A stretch of DNA of 64,000 nt from JAVBQL01 sp031549085. GTDB taxonomy: Bacteria > Spirochaetota > GWE2-31-10 > MWDO01. Of the stretch, positions 50,618-59,237 are shown piece by piece. Both the position numbers and the translations under genes were made by a program. The notes under the pieces were generated by a model. The model ran no database searches. It was given only the letters and a program-made list of their open reading frames with translations, and was not told where the DNA came from. The stretch is from NCBI GenBank assembly GCA_031549085.1, contig JAVBQL010000008.1, forward strand, positions 60,941-124,940, in the 5' to 3' direction. Positions within the stretch are counted from its first letter, which is position 1, and each line of letters starts with the position of its first letter.

Positions 50618-51400
50618 ATGAATGATAGTGACAAAGAAAAGATAAAAGAGCTATTTAAAAAAGCCAAAAATATTCTTGTTTTCACAGGGGCAGGGGTTAG
50701 CACAAATAGCGGCATACCCGACTATCGAAGTGAAGATGGTTTGTACAACAGGATTAGAAAAAACTATAAAGAGATAGGCAACCCTGAAGATATGTTCGAT
50801 ATATCATATTTCAAAGAGAACCCTACCCTCTTCTATCAAGTCTATAAAAACATGATAAATTTAGATGTAAAACCATCTATTACACACAACTTTATTGCAT
50901 ATTTAGAAAAGATTGGTAAAATAAATCTTGTAGTAACACAGAATATAGATATGCTTCATCAAAAGGCAGGTACAAAAAAATTGCTTGAGTGTCATGGTTC
51001 ATATGAACATGCACACTGTATGAAATGCAGTAAATACTATCCTTTTGAAGGAGAGCTTGAACAACATCTTAAAGATGGAGCTGTCTATAAATGCAGCTGC
51101 GGAGGGGTTGTAAAGCCTGATATTGTCTTTTTTGGTGAAAATTTACCTAAAAGTTTTTACAAAATATATCACTTCCCTCCAAAGATTGATCTTTTATTAG
51201 TAATGGGAACATCACTTAGTGTTATGCCATCATCTGGCTTTGCATTAGGGCTTGCATCAAAGGTCCCATCTATAATAGTTAATCTTACTAAAACGAGTTA
51301 TGACAAACATTTTACCTACTCTTTTTTAGAGGATGTAGATAATTTTTCAAAAGATTTATGGGAAGAGATGGAGAGAGAAAGCTTAAACAAAATAGATTAA
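50618..51400 (+). CDS. Sir2-type NAD-dependent protein deacylase
   Basis: This 260-residue sirtuin removes acyl groups from lysines using NAD. It has GAGVSTNSGIPDYRSEDGLY (NAD site), QNIDMLHQKAG, the catalytic His126 in ECHGSYEH, and a zinc site Cys134-x2-Cys137 with Cys159-x-Cys161 in the CSCGG segment. VKPDIVFFGENLP and MGTSLSVMPSSGFAL complete the fold. It follows the aspartokinase gene by 18 bp and is probably co-transcribed. The acyl preference (acetyl or longer) is unresolved. Confidence 0.93.
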   Translation: MNDSDKEKIKELFKKAKNILVFTGAGVSTNSGIPDYRSEDGLYNRIRKNYKEIGNPEDMFDISYFKENPTLFYQVYKNMINLDVKPSITHNFIAYLEKIGKINLVVTQNIDMLHQKAGTKKLLECHGSYEHAHCMKCSKYYPFEGELEQHLKDGAVYKCSCGGVVKPDIVFFGENLPKSFYKIYHFPPKIDLLLVMGTSLSVMPSSGFALGLASKVPSIIVNLTKTSYDKHFTYSFLEDVDNFSKDLWEEMERESLNKID

Positions 51401-51533
51401 ATTTAATTCTAGTATTACATTGTTTGCTATTTTTACTATCATAATCAATAAAGATATGTTAGAATATTCCCGTTAATATTATTGAAGCTCTTATTATTTA
51501 AAATAAAGTTTAATATTTTTTTAGGAACAAAAT

Positions 51534-53078
51534 TTGAATGTCTTTACCTATTTACAATACCTATTTTCAGGAAATTCAGGAGAACTGGTTAAATTAACTG
51601 AACTTAACAATATCTTCAAAATGTTTAAAAGCTCAAAGTATAAATATATATTAAAAGACAAGATAATAACAGATCTATTTTTAAGCAAGATGGTTGCACT
51701 AAGCAAAGAGCTTAACGCACTTTTAGTTACATTTGAATCAACAATATTTGCTAGAGAGGAAGCAAAAGCTAATATATATCTTGGCTATCTAATTGACAGC
51801 TACCTTCCAAAAGAGATTGCTGATAAAAAAATTAGGTTTACAGCAGAGGCTATGTGGGAAAAGGTTGCTGAGACAGCTGATTTTCAAAAAGAGATGAGAA
51901 ATATAGAAGATGATTTTAATTTATATAAAAGCTACTTTGTAAAGGCAAAAATTCCAAAATTTGATCAGGAATATATGCTGCTATATAAATTATATAATCT
52001 ATCAACATTTAATTTTAAGAGTCTATTTTTTGCATTTGATACAAAATATTCTCCAAAATCTGGGCTTCCACCAATTTATCACCCTATATCGGGAATTGAT
52101 ATAATAGCAGATTTGAAAGATCTCTACTTCTTGATAGCTTCACTTCCTCAAAAACATGACTTAACAATAGCTTTTAATACTATTTTTTCAAGGCAAAACG
52201 AAGAGACTGCAAGGGAAAACTCAAAGATGACAATAAACTCTATAAACAATGTATATAAACTTATCTCTGATGAACTCTCACTCGATAAACTACTGGCTCT
52301 TTGCAGATATATAGAAGAAGATCCAAAATTGAAAATCCAAATAGAGATGAAATATGTCTCCATACTAGACAAGTTCAAGAAAGAGATGGTGGACAGATTT
52401 AATAAAAACAAAGAACTAATTACTAGAAAATATTCTGTAGAGTCCCAAGGTAAAGATATAAAAGAGCTTTTCAAAGGTGCTTCACTTATGGAGATTGATG
52501 GCTATCGAAAAGAGATTGCTGAACTAATCTCTGACAGAGACCTTATGCCCCTAAATGGAATACAGGCAATGAGAATTACAAAGACATTCATAAATAATGT
52601 TATTGCAGGAGAGTTAAAAGCTACCATAAACTCTCTTCTAATTGAGGGATTTTTTGTAGAAAAAGAATTTCAAAATGATTTTTCTGAAAGGTTTTTTAAT
52701 ACCCTTGAATTAGTTGACTCATTCAAAGAGTTTGAGGATTCAATCACAACTTCAGGCCAAACCTCCCTTAAAAATCTCTACTCTATGCTGACCCTATCAA
52801 GCAGTAGTGAAAGCAAACTTTCAAGAGCAATAGAGGGTATAAATGATAAAATATTTCACTTCAACAAAAAATGTCTAGATGTTATGTACAATTTTGCAAG
52901 TAAACTATTTCTTATCCTACAAGATTATCAAACAAGTCCTCCAGCAAGAATAAGTAACATAAAGACCTTAAAAGGGCAGCAAAATAAAGAGTTTATGGCT
53001 GTTATAATATCTGGGTATAATGACTCGGTAAAATATTGTAAAATTATGAAAAATCTCACAAAATCCGAAGAAGAGTAA
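51534..53078 (+). CDS. Large conserved helical protein, DUF5312-like
   Basis: This 514-residue soluble protein starts at TTG with AGGA upstream. It is almost entirely helical with many Lys, Leu and Ser residues. It resembles a spirochaete-restricted family (DUF5312 type) in size and composition: FTYLQYLFSGNSGELVKLTE at the start, PPIYHPISGIDIIADLKDLY in the middle, PPARISNIKTLKGQQNKEF near the end. No catalytic motif is visible. The next gene begins one base after its stop. The family assignment is tentative; function unknown. Confidence 0.6.
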   Translation: MNVFTYLQYLFSGNSGELVKLTELNNIFKMFKSSKYKYILKDKIITDLFLSKMVALSKELNALLVTFESTIFAREEAKANIYLGYLIDSYLPKEIADKKIRFTAEAMWEKVAETADFQKEMRNIEDDFNLYKSYFVKAKIPKFDQEYMLLYKLYNLSTFNFKSLFFAFDTKYSPKSGLPPIYHPISGIDIIADLKDLYFLIASLPQKHDLTIAFNTIFSRQNEETARENSKMTINSINNVYKLISDELSLDKLLALCRYIEEDPKLKIQIEMKYVSILDKFKKEMVDRFNKNKELITRKYSVESQGKDIKELFKGASLMEIDGYRKEIAELISDRDLMPLNGIQAMRITKTFINNVIAGELKATINSLLIEGFFVEKEFQNDFSERFFNTLELVDSFKEFEDSITTSGQTSLKNLYSMLTLSSSSESKLSRAIEGINDKIFHFNKKCLDVMYNFASKLFLILQDYQTSPPARISNIKTLKGQQNKEFMAVIISGYNDSVKYCKIMKNLTKSEEE

Positions 53079-53079
53079 G

Positions 53080-54603
53080 ATGTCAAACAATGAGACAATC
53101 ATACAAAAACAGCTCAAAGACCTACATAGATTAATATTCTCTAAAAGTGATATTAGTGAAATTAGAGAACACCTAAATAGAACATTCAATTTTATAAAAA
53201 AAAACTATGTAAACTTTGAGCTTTCAGAAAGGCTAAGTGAACTCCTAAATATAATTATAGTACCAAAAGTTATTCAAGATGAAACATATTGCAATGACTT
53301 CCTTTTGGAGTATATTCAAATATATACCAATGAGCTATCTTTAGAGAGAGAATTTGTACTATCCATCATCTTTTCGAAATTATTAAAAGAAAAAGAGGTT
53401 TCTCAATTAATCTTATTCTACATAATAAAACTAATTGATTCTCCAATACTAGAGGACTTTTCCCTATCTTTAGAAAACAAAAATATCTTTGAGTTTATTA
53501 ATAGTTACACACCTATTATAGAAAATATAGTTGAGAACTCATCGAGCTACCAACTATTCATAAACACCAAACTTCGCAATCAACTGATCTTATACTTATA
53601 TAAGCAATATAAAGAGAAGAAAAGATTAAATATATATTTTCCATTTTCAGGCTGCGGAGTTGAACCAATTATATTCTCATACCTATTTCATCTAATTGCT
53701 GAAGCGGATGAGAGAGAAATAGATGGGTTTCATATCATTGCGAGTGACAACAATAATAATATCTTAAAAAATGGGTACAACTCAAATATATTTGATCCTA
53801 TTTTAGAAAAAATTAGAGAGGATTTTTGTAGAGAAAATGGACTCTCAATAAAAGAGATAAAGACAACTAAAACAAAGTCAAACAAAAGGATACATTTAGA
53901 AAATAGTGATTTTTTTGATACTAATAATATTAATAATAGAAAAATTGATTTTGTTTTAATCAACTCTAAAAAATTATCCAATCATAAAAACCACAAAAAA
54001 GAGATAGATAAAATCTTAAAAAATATAGCAGAAAAAAAAGTTGATAGAGTACTATTTGAAGTAAAGTTGGAGTTTGAGAGAGATTTACACAATTTTGAAT
54101 ATGAACAAGTGAACCAAAAAAAAGTAGCAGTAAATTCATTTTCTGAAAATGAGGATTTAAATATATATTATTTAGATCTATATTTGAAAAAGAGAATAGA
54201 AAATAGTAAAAAAAGCACTAATTTTCATAATATTTATAATAACTATAAAAATTATGATAAAAAAGAATTCAAAAAAGATTTAGAGAATATTAAACTTGAT
54301 TCATTTGTGAATGAAGAGAGACTTCTCTATTCTGAAATGCTCATATACTTTGGTTACTTTAGCAAGGCATATGAGATAATAAAATCAAATTATAAATATG
54401 ACTACAACAAAAGTTTGACACTTCTCAAAGAAATAGAGACAAAAACGGAGAATCAAAAGCTAAAGCTAAGTGTGATAAATTTCATAAAAGATAAAAAACT
54501 TACTGAATATGGTTTCTCTTTGGATATTATAGATTCTCTTTTAGATGGAATAAAAGAGTATAGAGAACAGAAAAAAGATTATAAAAACTTAAAATGGCTG
54601 TAA
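53080..54603 (+). CDS. Protein with a degenerate CheR-like methyltransferase domain
   Basis: This 507-residue protein is coupled to the preceding gene (one-base gap). The first 180 residues are helical. About residues 184-300 recall the CheR Rossmann core: RLNIYFPFSGCGVEPIIFSY in the place of the CheR SAM motif (compare RIWSAGCSTGEEPYS), then HIIASDNNNNILKNGYNS as the ATDIn equivalent. The Gly-rich motif is only partly kept, so SAM binding is doubtful. The rest is Lys/Asn-rich and helical, with a TPR-like stretch (EMLIYFGYFSKAYEIIKSNY). No chemotaxis gene is nearby. Confidence 0.5.
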   Translation: MSNNETIIQKQLKDLHRLIFSKSDISEIREHLNRTFNFIKKNYVNFELSERLSELLNIIIVPKVIQDETYCNDFLLEYIQIYTNELSLEREFVLSIIFSKLLKEKEVSQLILFYIIKLIDSPILEDFSLSLENKNIFEFINSYTPIIENIVENSSSYQLFINTKLRNQLILYLYKQYKEKKRLNIYFPFSGCGVEPIIFSYLFHLIAEADEREIDGFHIIASDNNNNILKNGYNSNIFDPILEKIREDFCRENGLSIKEIKTTKTKSNKRIHLENSDFFDTNNINNRKIDFVLINSKKLSNHKNHKKEIDKILKNIAEKKVDRVLFEVKLEFERDLHNFEYEQVNQKKVAVNSFSENEDLNIYYLDLYLKKRIENSKKSTNFHNIYNNYKNYDKKEFKKDLENIKLDSFVNEERLLYSEMLIYFGYFSKAYEIIKSNYKYDYNKSLTLLKEIETKTENQKLKLSVINFIKDKKLTEYGFSLDIIDSLLDGIKEYREQKKDYKNLKWL

Positions 54604-54676
54604 TTTAATTATTGACATTATAGGTCTAAAATGGTTATAATTTAATGTTGACATTATAAAGTTTAAATTGTTATAT
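54591..54676 (+). repeat. 37-bp tandem duplication creating two promoters
   Basis: Two copies (54591-54624 and 54628-54661) of a segment reading AAAATGGyTrTAATTTAAT then TTGACATTATA lie head to tail with a period of 37. The first copy includes the last codons and stop of the upstream gene. Each TTGACA gains a -10: TTGACA 54612-54617 with TATAAT 54636-54641 (18 bases), and TTGACA 54648-54653 with TTATAT 54671-54676 (17 bases). The result is a tandem promoter for the regulator gene at 54705. Confidence 0.7.
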
Positions 54677-54704
54677 TTAATGATATAATTTGGAGATTCC
54701 TTTT

Positions 54705-55742
54705 ATGGCACCACGTGTAATAAACTATACACCAGGATCAGTTATATATTTTAATGGTGATAAGTCTGACTCCGTCTACCTTCTAAAATCAGGTAAAGTA
54801 CAACTTACATCAATTGATATAGAGAATCAAAATGAAGTGTGTGATATAATAAAAACTGGAGAATTTTTTGGGGTCAAATCTGGCTTAATAAGATATCCCA
54901 GAGAGGACACTGCTATAACTGCAGCAGACTCCACAATAATCCAATTCTATACAAATGACTTCGAGCAGCTTATCAATAAAAATGTCTCAATAATAATGAC
55001 AATGTTAAAGGTCTTTTCAAACCAGCTTCGAAAGATGCATTCAAAAATAGAGCATATTGTTGGCGAGAGAAATATAGATAATCCTATATATAATTTTTTC
55101 TTATTGGGAGATTTTTATCTTAAAGAGAGAAGATATGATGAGGCTGTAACAACCTTTAATAGGTTTTTGAAGTATTATGGAGATTATAAAGATATTGCCT
55201 CTTTAGCAAAAGAGAGGCTTGATATGGCTGACAAGGCTAAAAAAACATATGGAAATGGGGGTGGTCCAGTTCCTAATCTTACACCTCCTGATCAAGGTAT
55301 GTTTTTTGCTATGTCATCATCTGGAGCTTCCTATTCTGAAAATAAAACTAAAGGGACAGATAATGATATTAGTGTAAAGATAGATAGTGCTAACAGTTTA
55401 ATAAATAAAGAAAAATATAGTGAAGCTTATGAAATACTCAATGAGCTTGCATCAGAAAGTAATATAAGTGATGAATATAAAAAAGAGATTGTGACAGGAA
55501 AAATAACAGTTCTTTTTCATCTTGAAAAGTATAAAGATACAATTCAAAGCTGTTTAAATTATTTGAAGCAATATCCAAATACAAATAATAAGGCAAATAT
55601 ATTCTACTATTTGGGTATAAGTTATGGAAAAACAGGAGATAATTTTAAAGCTAAAGAGGCCTATAAAGTTGCTCTAAGTTCTACTGATGATAGTAAACAG
55701 ATTTATAAAGATATTCAAAAAGCTATGTCAGCTATAGAATAA
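54705..55742 (+). CDS. Cyclic-nucleotide-binding-type domain fused to TPR-like repeats
   Basis: The ATG at 54705 (GGAG upstream) gives 345 residues. Residues 5-115 form a CRP-type cNMP-binding beta-roll (YTPGSVIYFNGDKSDSVYLL, LKSGKVQLTSID, GEFFGVKSGLIRYPREDTA). Next come a dimerisation-like helix and two TPR-type blocks (DFYLKERRYDEAVTTFNRFL; IFYYLGISYGKTGDNFKAKE) split by a Gly/Ser/Pro linker. There is no helix-turn-helix, so it is a sensor or scaffold and not a DNA-binding regulator. It is followed by a second cNMP protein that does carry a DNA-binding domain; the two may work as a pair. Confidence 0.75.
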   Translation: MAPRVINYTPGSVIYFNGDKSDSVYLLKSGKVQLTSIDIENQNEVCDIIKTGEFFGVKSGLIRYPREDTAITAADSTIIQFYTNDFEQLINKNVSIIMTMLKVFSNQLRKMHSKIEHIVGERNIDNPIYNFFLLGDFYLKERRYDEAVTTFNRFLKYYGDYKDIASLAKERLDMADKAKKTYGNGGGPVPNLTPPDQGMFFAMSSSGASYSENKTKGTDNDISVKIDSANSLINKEKYSEAYEILNELASESNISDEYKKEIVTGKITVLFHLEKYKDTIQSCLNYLKQYPNTNNKANIFYYLGISYGKTGDNFKAKEAYKVALSSTDDSKQIYKDIQKAMSAIE

Positions 55743-55786
55743 GCTTGTATAGTTGTTTGGTTAAGTCTTTAATTTAGGAGATAGTT

Positions 55787-56449
55787 GTGGGTAATGAAAT
55801 AGATTTTGGTCCTATTTTTTTTGAAAAGTTTGGTGTTACCTTTAAAAAAGATGAAATAATTTTTTGCGAAAATGAGCCGGGAAATACTTTCTACTTTTTG
55901 CTCGATGGAAGAGTAAAAATAACCAAGTTAGTTGGAAACACTGAAAAAATATTGGATATGCTCTCTCCCGGAGAGATCTTTGGAGAGATGGCTATTCTTG
56001 AAGAGGCCCCAAGAAGTGCAACTATTATAGCAGCTGATAATGTGAAGCTTTTAGAGTTTAATAAGGCAAATTTTGAAAATATACTATCTTCAAAACCAGA
56101 ACTTGCTGTTAAATTATTAAAGATTTTCGCTAGACGTATATATGACCAAAAACGTAGATTCATGATATTAACCCTTCCTGAACCAGAACTAAAAGTTGCA
56201 GACACATTCCTAATGTTAGCTGAAACTGCTGGATTTAGTCTTAATAACCCACAGAAGGGTATAGAAATAAAAACAACTCCAAATGAGATAGCAAGCTGGT
56301 CTGGAATGGAGAAGGCACAATGCAGCCAGATACTCTCTCACTTTGTAAAACAGAGAAAGATTGCTATCTATAATAATAAAATAATTATTGAAAATCTTGC
56401 AGATTTTTCTAGAATGGTTAACTCTTCAAGAAGAAAGAGCCAAATATAG
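55787..56449 (+). CDS. Crp/Fnr-type transcription regulator
   Basis: This 220-residue regulator starts at GTG with AGGAGA upstream. The cNMP-binding roll covers about 10-125 (VTFKKDEIIFCENEPGNTFYF, MLSPGEIFGEMAILEEAPRSA), with the phosphate-binding-cassette-like GEMAILEEAPRSATI, so a cyclic nucleotide or similar ligand is plausible. The dimer helix and a winged helix-turn-helix follow (TTPNEIASWSGMEKAQCSQI). There are no FNR-type cysteines at the N-terminus, so oxygen sensing through an FeS cluster is unlikely. It is linked to the cNMP-TPR gene 44 bp upstream. Confidence 0.85.
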   Translation: MGNEIDFGPIFFEKFGVTFKKDEIIFCENEPGNTFYFLLDGRVKITKLVGNTEKILDMLSPGEIFGEMAILEEAPRSATIIAADNVKLLEFNKANFENILSSKPELAVKLLKIFARRIYDQKRRFMILTLPEPELKVADTFLMLAETAGFSLNNPQKGIEIKTTPNEIASWSGMEKAQCSQILSHFVKQRKIAIYNNKIIIENLADFSRMVNSSRRKSQI

Positions 56450-56511
56450 GATTTTATTGATTCTTTTCAAAAGCAAAGATCTGGCAATTTATAGAAATAG
56501 CCTATTTTAAT

Positions 56512-57009
56512 CTATATACCATAATTTAAATCAAAACTTAATACAACTCTAACAAGTGTCTTATCAACTTTGATATCTATTCTTGCATCTGTTTCATATC
56601 TAATTCTAGCAAATCCAAGCTGGCTTCCACCATCACTTCTCATTGCCGCTTCCATCATCTTATTTAAATACATCTTTTCTGCAGAGCCCTGCATAACCTT
56701 CTCAACCTCTTTTTTTAAAACACTAATATTCTCTTCATTCGAAAAATTTTCAACATAGAGGGTAAGAAACTTTTGCTCTTTTAAATATATAATCTTAACC
56801 TTAGTTCCATCTTCTGATGCATACTTTATAGCATTTTCTAAGAGTTCACTTGCCGAAATTGATATGAGGTCAGCCCATTTGCTATGCTCCAAAGTAACAA
56901 GTAAAAACTGCTGTAAAAACTTACGAACAGCAGAGATGTATGTCCATCTTGGGCCGAATATGAATTCTAAGTAGCCATCTGGAATTTTTCCATTTTCACT
57001 TATTTGCAT
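56512..57009 (-). CDS. GHKL ATPase, anti-sigma-factor/serine kinase-like
   Basis: This 165-residue protein has a HATPase_c_2-like fold. The N box reads ISASELLENAIKYASEDGTKVKI, followed by FLTLYVENFSNEENISVLKK, where the expected DxGxG (G1) motif is replaced by VENFSN. The later G2 region is also unclear (SDGGSQLGFARI may serve). It may be a partner-switching kinase with weakened ATP binding, or a structural relative. The PP2C protein (41.2 kb) and STAS protein (62.8 kb) would complete such a pathway. It is monocistronic, converging on the Crp gene. Confidence 0.65.
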   Translation of the reverse strand: MQISENGKIPDGYLEFIFGPRWTYISAVRKFLQQFLLVTLEHSKWADLISISASELLENAIKYASEDGTKVKIIYLKEQKFLTLYVENFSNEENISVLKKEVEKVMQGSAEKMYLNKMMEAAMRSDGGSQLGFARIRYETDARIDIKVDKTLVRVVLSFDLNYGI

Positions 57010-57196
57010 TGAGCTCCCTTATTCTAAACATTAAGAACCCTATTATATGTTCTTATTTAATTTTTGTAAATAACTTTTTATTTATATCTTATAATAAAAG
57101 ATAAATTAGCCATAAAATTCAATTTTATAAAATATAAATCCGAATAGATACTAAACATTTTAAATATTGTTATCTAAAAAATTAAGGAATAATCTT

Positions 57197-57448
57197 ATGA
57201 ACACTACTGTTAAGAGTGAAACTGTAAAAATAACAATACCTGCTTCGCTGATTAATACCTTAAAGGAAGCTAGTGAACTAAGTGAATTATCTACCTCTGA
57301 CTATATAAACTATCTAATATATAAAGAAAACTTTTACTACCTATCATCTAACTGTATGCAAAAAGAGAAAGATTTGCTTAAATATTATGAGAAATATTGC
57401 AAAGATACACAAGATAAAGATATGTGGACAAATTTATTCAATATATAA
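57197..57448 (+). CDS. Small ribbon-helix-helix-like protein
   Basis: The ATG at 57197 follows AAGGA and gives 83 residues. The N-terminal segment VKITIPASLINTLKEASEL, then STSDYINYLIYKE, fits a ribbon-helix-helix DNA-binding fold, with the strand KITIPA contacting DNA. The C-terminal 40 residues are charged helices. Its stop overlaps the ACP start (TAATG), so it heads the fatty-acid-type cluster and may regulate it. The classification is tentative. Confidence 0.6.
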   Translation: MNTTVKSETVKITIPASLINTLKEASELSELSTSDYINYLIYKENFYYLSSNCMQKEKDLLKYYEKYCKDTQDKDMWTNLFNI

Positions 57449-57690
57449 TGGAAAATAGAGAGTTATATAATTTCATAAAAAAAAATATATCTGATCTAGC
57501 AAATATCCCTTTAGAGAAAATAAAAGACAATGATCATTTTCAGGAAGATTTGGAATTGGATTCACTGCAGGCAATCGAAATTGTAAATAGAGTTGAAAAA
57601 AAATATCAAATAAAAATTAATCACATTGAACTTGAAGAGCTGCAATCTTTAGAATCCATATATAGAGCTTGCATTGATCTAATAAAATGA
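57448..57690 (+). CDS. Acyl carrier protein
   Basis: The ATG at 57448, overlapping the preceding TAA, gives 80 residues of typical ACP length. Helix I-II is FIKKNISDLANIPLEKIKDN, and the phosphopantetheine site is EDLELDSLQAIEIV with Ser39. The protein carries growing acyl chains on a 4'-phosphopantetheine arm. Being next to a single ketosynthase and lacking the usual fab genes, it is probably a specialised ACP and not the housekeeping AcpP. An in-frame GTG 24 bases earlier is unlikely. It overlaps the ketosynthase gene by ATGA. Confidence 0.88.
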   Translation: MENRELYNFIKKNISDLANIPLEKIKDNDHFQEDLELDSLQAIEIVNRVEKKYQIKINHIELEELQSLESIYRACIDLIK

Positions 57691-58787
57691 ACTCTATAAC
57701 AATAAGTGGAATATCAATAACAACCTCACTTGGTCTTGACACAGAAACAAACTGGGTAAACTTATTAAACAAAAAAAGTGTTATCTCTAAAATTGAAGGA
57801 ATAGACCTAAATGAGCTTCCAATAAAAAATGGATATGAAATAAAATATCTAATCGATAAAAAAGAGAGATGGAAAGAGCTATTTTCCATCATGATGGAGA
57901 ATCTTATTGTAGATTCTGCTTTATCAAGAAGAGAGATACCAAAAACGATACTATCTCTTGGTCTCTCCTTTCCCGGTATAGAGGGCAACAATAGTTTTAC
58001 TTCTGTGAAAAAAATAGAGACCTTTCTAAAAGAAAAATATAATTTTAAAAAGATAATCATAAATACAAACACATGTACTGCTAGTAACTTTGCCATCTCT
58101 ATTGGAGCAAATATAATAAAAAGAGGCTCTGCAGATAGAGTTATATGCGGCGGTTTTGATCTTTTATCAAAATATGTCTTTGCAGGATTTAATAGTCTCC
58201 ATACACTCACAAATAGTATCCCTCTGCCCTTTTCTAAAAATAGAGAGGGGCTCTCCATTGGTGAAGGAGGGGCACTACTCCTATTAGAAAATAATAATTC
58301 TATTAAAAAAAGAGATGGACAAAAAAAATATTGCAGATATATGGATTTTGCCTCTACAAGTGATACAAGTGGGGTTACAGGTATTGATAAAAAATCTATT
58401 GGACTGGAGGAGTGCTTTAGGATTATATTAAATAACAATAATCTAAAAACAGATGATATAGATTTGATTGTTCCACATGCAACAGCAACAAAGCAAAATG
58501 ACTACATTGAAGCAACTTCGATAAAAAATATATTTGGAAATAGCCCCTTAATAACAGCATTAAAGCCATATTTTGGTCATATATTGGGTGGAAGCAGTGC
58601 TATCCAGCTTGCATTGATTGCAAAAATGTTTGAGACAAGTACAATAATAGGTATGAAGGATAGTGATAACCTTGAGTTTGATTTAAATTTCATTAAAAAT
58701 AATAGAGATAAAACTCTCAAATATGTTTTAAATAGTGCTCTCGGTTTTGGTGGAATAAATAGCACACTTCTTTTGGGGGCTTGTTAA
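57687..58787 (+). CDS. Beta-ketoacyl-ACP synthase
   Basis: This 366-residue thiolase-fold condensing enzyme is of the FabF/FabB type. The active-site Cys130 is in NTCTASNFAISIG, the two histidines are His264 (VPHATATKQND) and His298 (PYFGHILGGSS), and LSIGEGGALLLLEN and LGFGGINSTLLL are also typical. It is shorter than FabF (about 410), lacking some N-terminal loops, as in polyene and aryl-polyene cluster synthases. All catalytic residues are present, so it should decarboxylate malonyl-ACP and extend an acyl chain. Its coupling to a dedicated ACP supports a specialised pathway. Confidence 0.88.
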   Translation: MNSITISGISITTSLGLDTETNWVNLLNKKSVISKIEGIDLNELPIKNGYEIKYLIDKKERWKELFSIMMENLIVDSALSRREIPKTILSLGLSFPGIEGNNSFTSVKKIETFLKEKYNFKKIIINTNTCTASNFAISIGANIIKRGSADRVICGGFDLLSKYVFAGFNSLHTLTNSIPLPFSKNREGLSIGEGGALLLLENNNSIKKRDGQKKYCRYMDFASTSDTSGVTGIDKKSIGLEECFRIILNNNNLKTDDIDLIVPHATATKQNDYIEATSIKNIFGNSPLITALKPYFGHILGGSSAIQLALIAKMFETSTIIGMKDSDNLEFDLNFIKNNRDKTLKYVLNSALGFGGINSTLLLGAC

Positions 58788-58790
58788 TAG

Positions 58791-59237
58791 ATGGCTATAA
58801 TAAACAGAACAACAATTAAAAAGAGAATAAAAAAGAGTCATCTGAAAGAGATAAATATAATAATAAACAATCTAATAGAAAAATTACTTGATAAAAAAAA
58901 TATTGATTACAAAGAGTTTGAGATTGAACTAATTTTCTCATCAAATTTTTATAGTGACTACCTCTTTAAGAGAGGTATAAAAGAATTTACAAAAGAATCT
59001 CCACTCTTTTTTTCACCAATGACATTTTCAAACACTATTCAAAATAGCATAATTTCATCAGTGAATAAAAAGTTCAAGTTTAGAGGAGAGGCAAAAAGTC
59101 TTTTTAATAAAGATAAAATTGATAAGAAAGAGATTAAATTTTATATTACAAGCAATTTAAACAAGAAAATACTTTTAATAGAATTGATAAAAAAGAGAGA
59201 AGAGATTACTCTCTACACGACTCTTTTGGTAAGTTGA
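58791..59237 (+). CDS. Short ketosynthase-N-terminal-like protein
   Basis: This protein has 148 residues, very rich in Lys and Ile. One segment, ESPLFFSPMTFSNTIQNSII, followed by SSVNKKFKFRG, recalls the SPxxFxNTVxNAxAS segment of ketosynthase N-terminal-like domains (Ketoacyl-synt_2) found beside condensing enzymes in aryl-polyene clusters. There is no catalytic cysteine. It may be an accessory or chain-length subunit, or a decayed paralog. It starts 3 bases after the ketosynthase stop. Its 3' end overlaps the convergent DHH gene by 32 bp. Confidence 0.5.
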   Translation: MAIINRTTIKKRIKKSHLKEINIIINNLIEKLLDKKNIDYKEFEIELIFSSNFYSDYLFKRGIKEFTKESPLFFSPMTFSNTIQNSIISSVNKKFKFRGEAKSLFNKDKIDKKEIKFYITSNLNKKILLIELIKKREEITLYTTLLVS

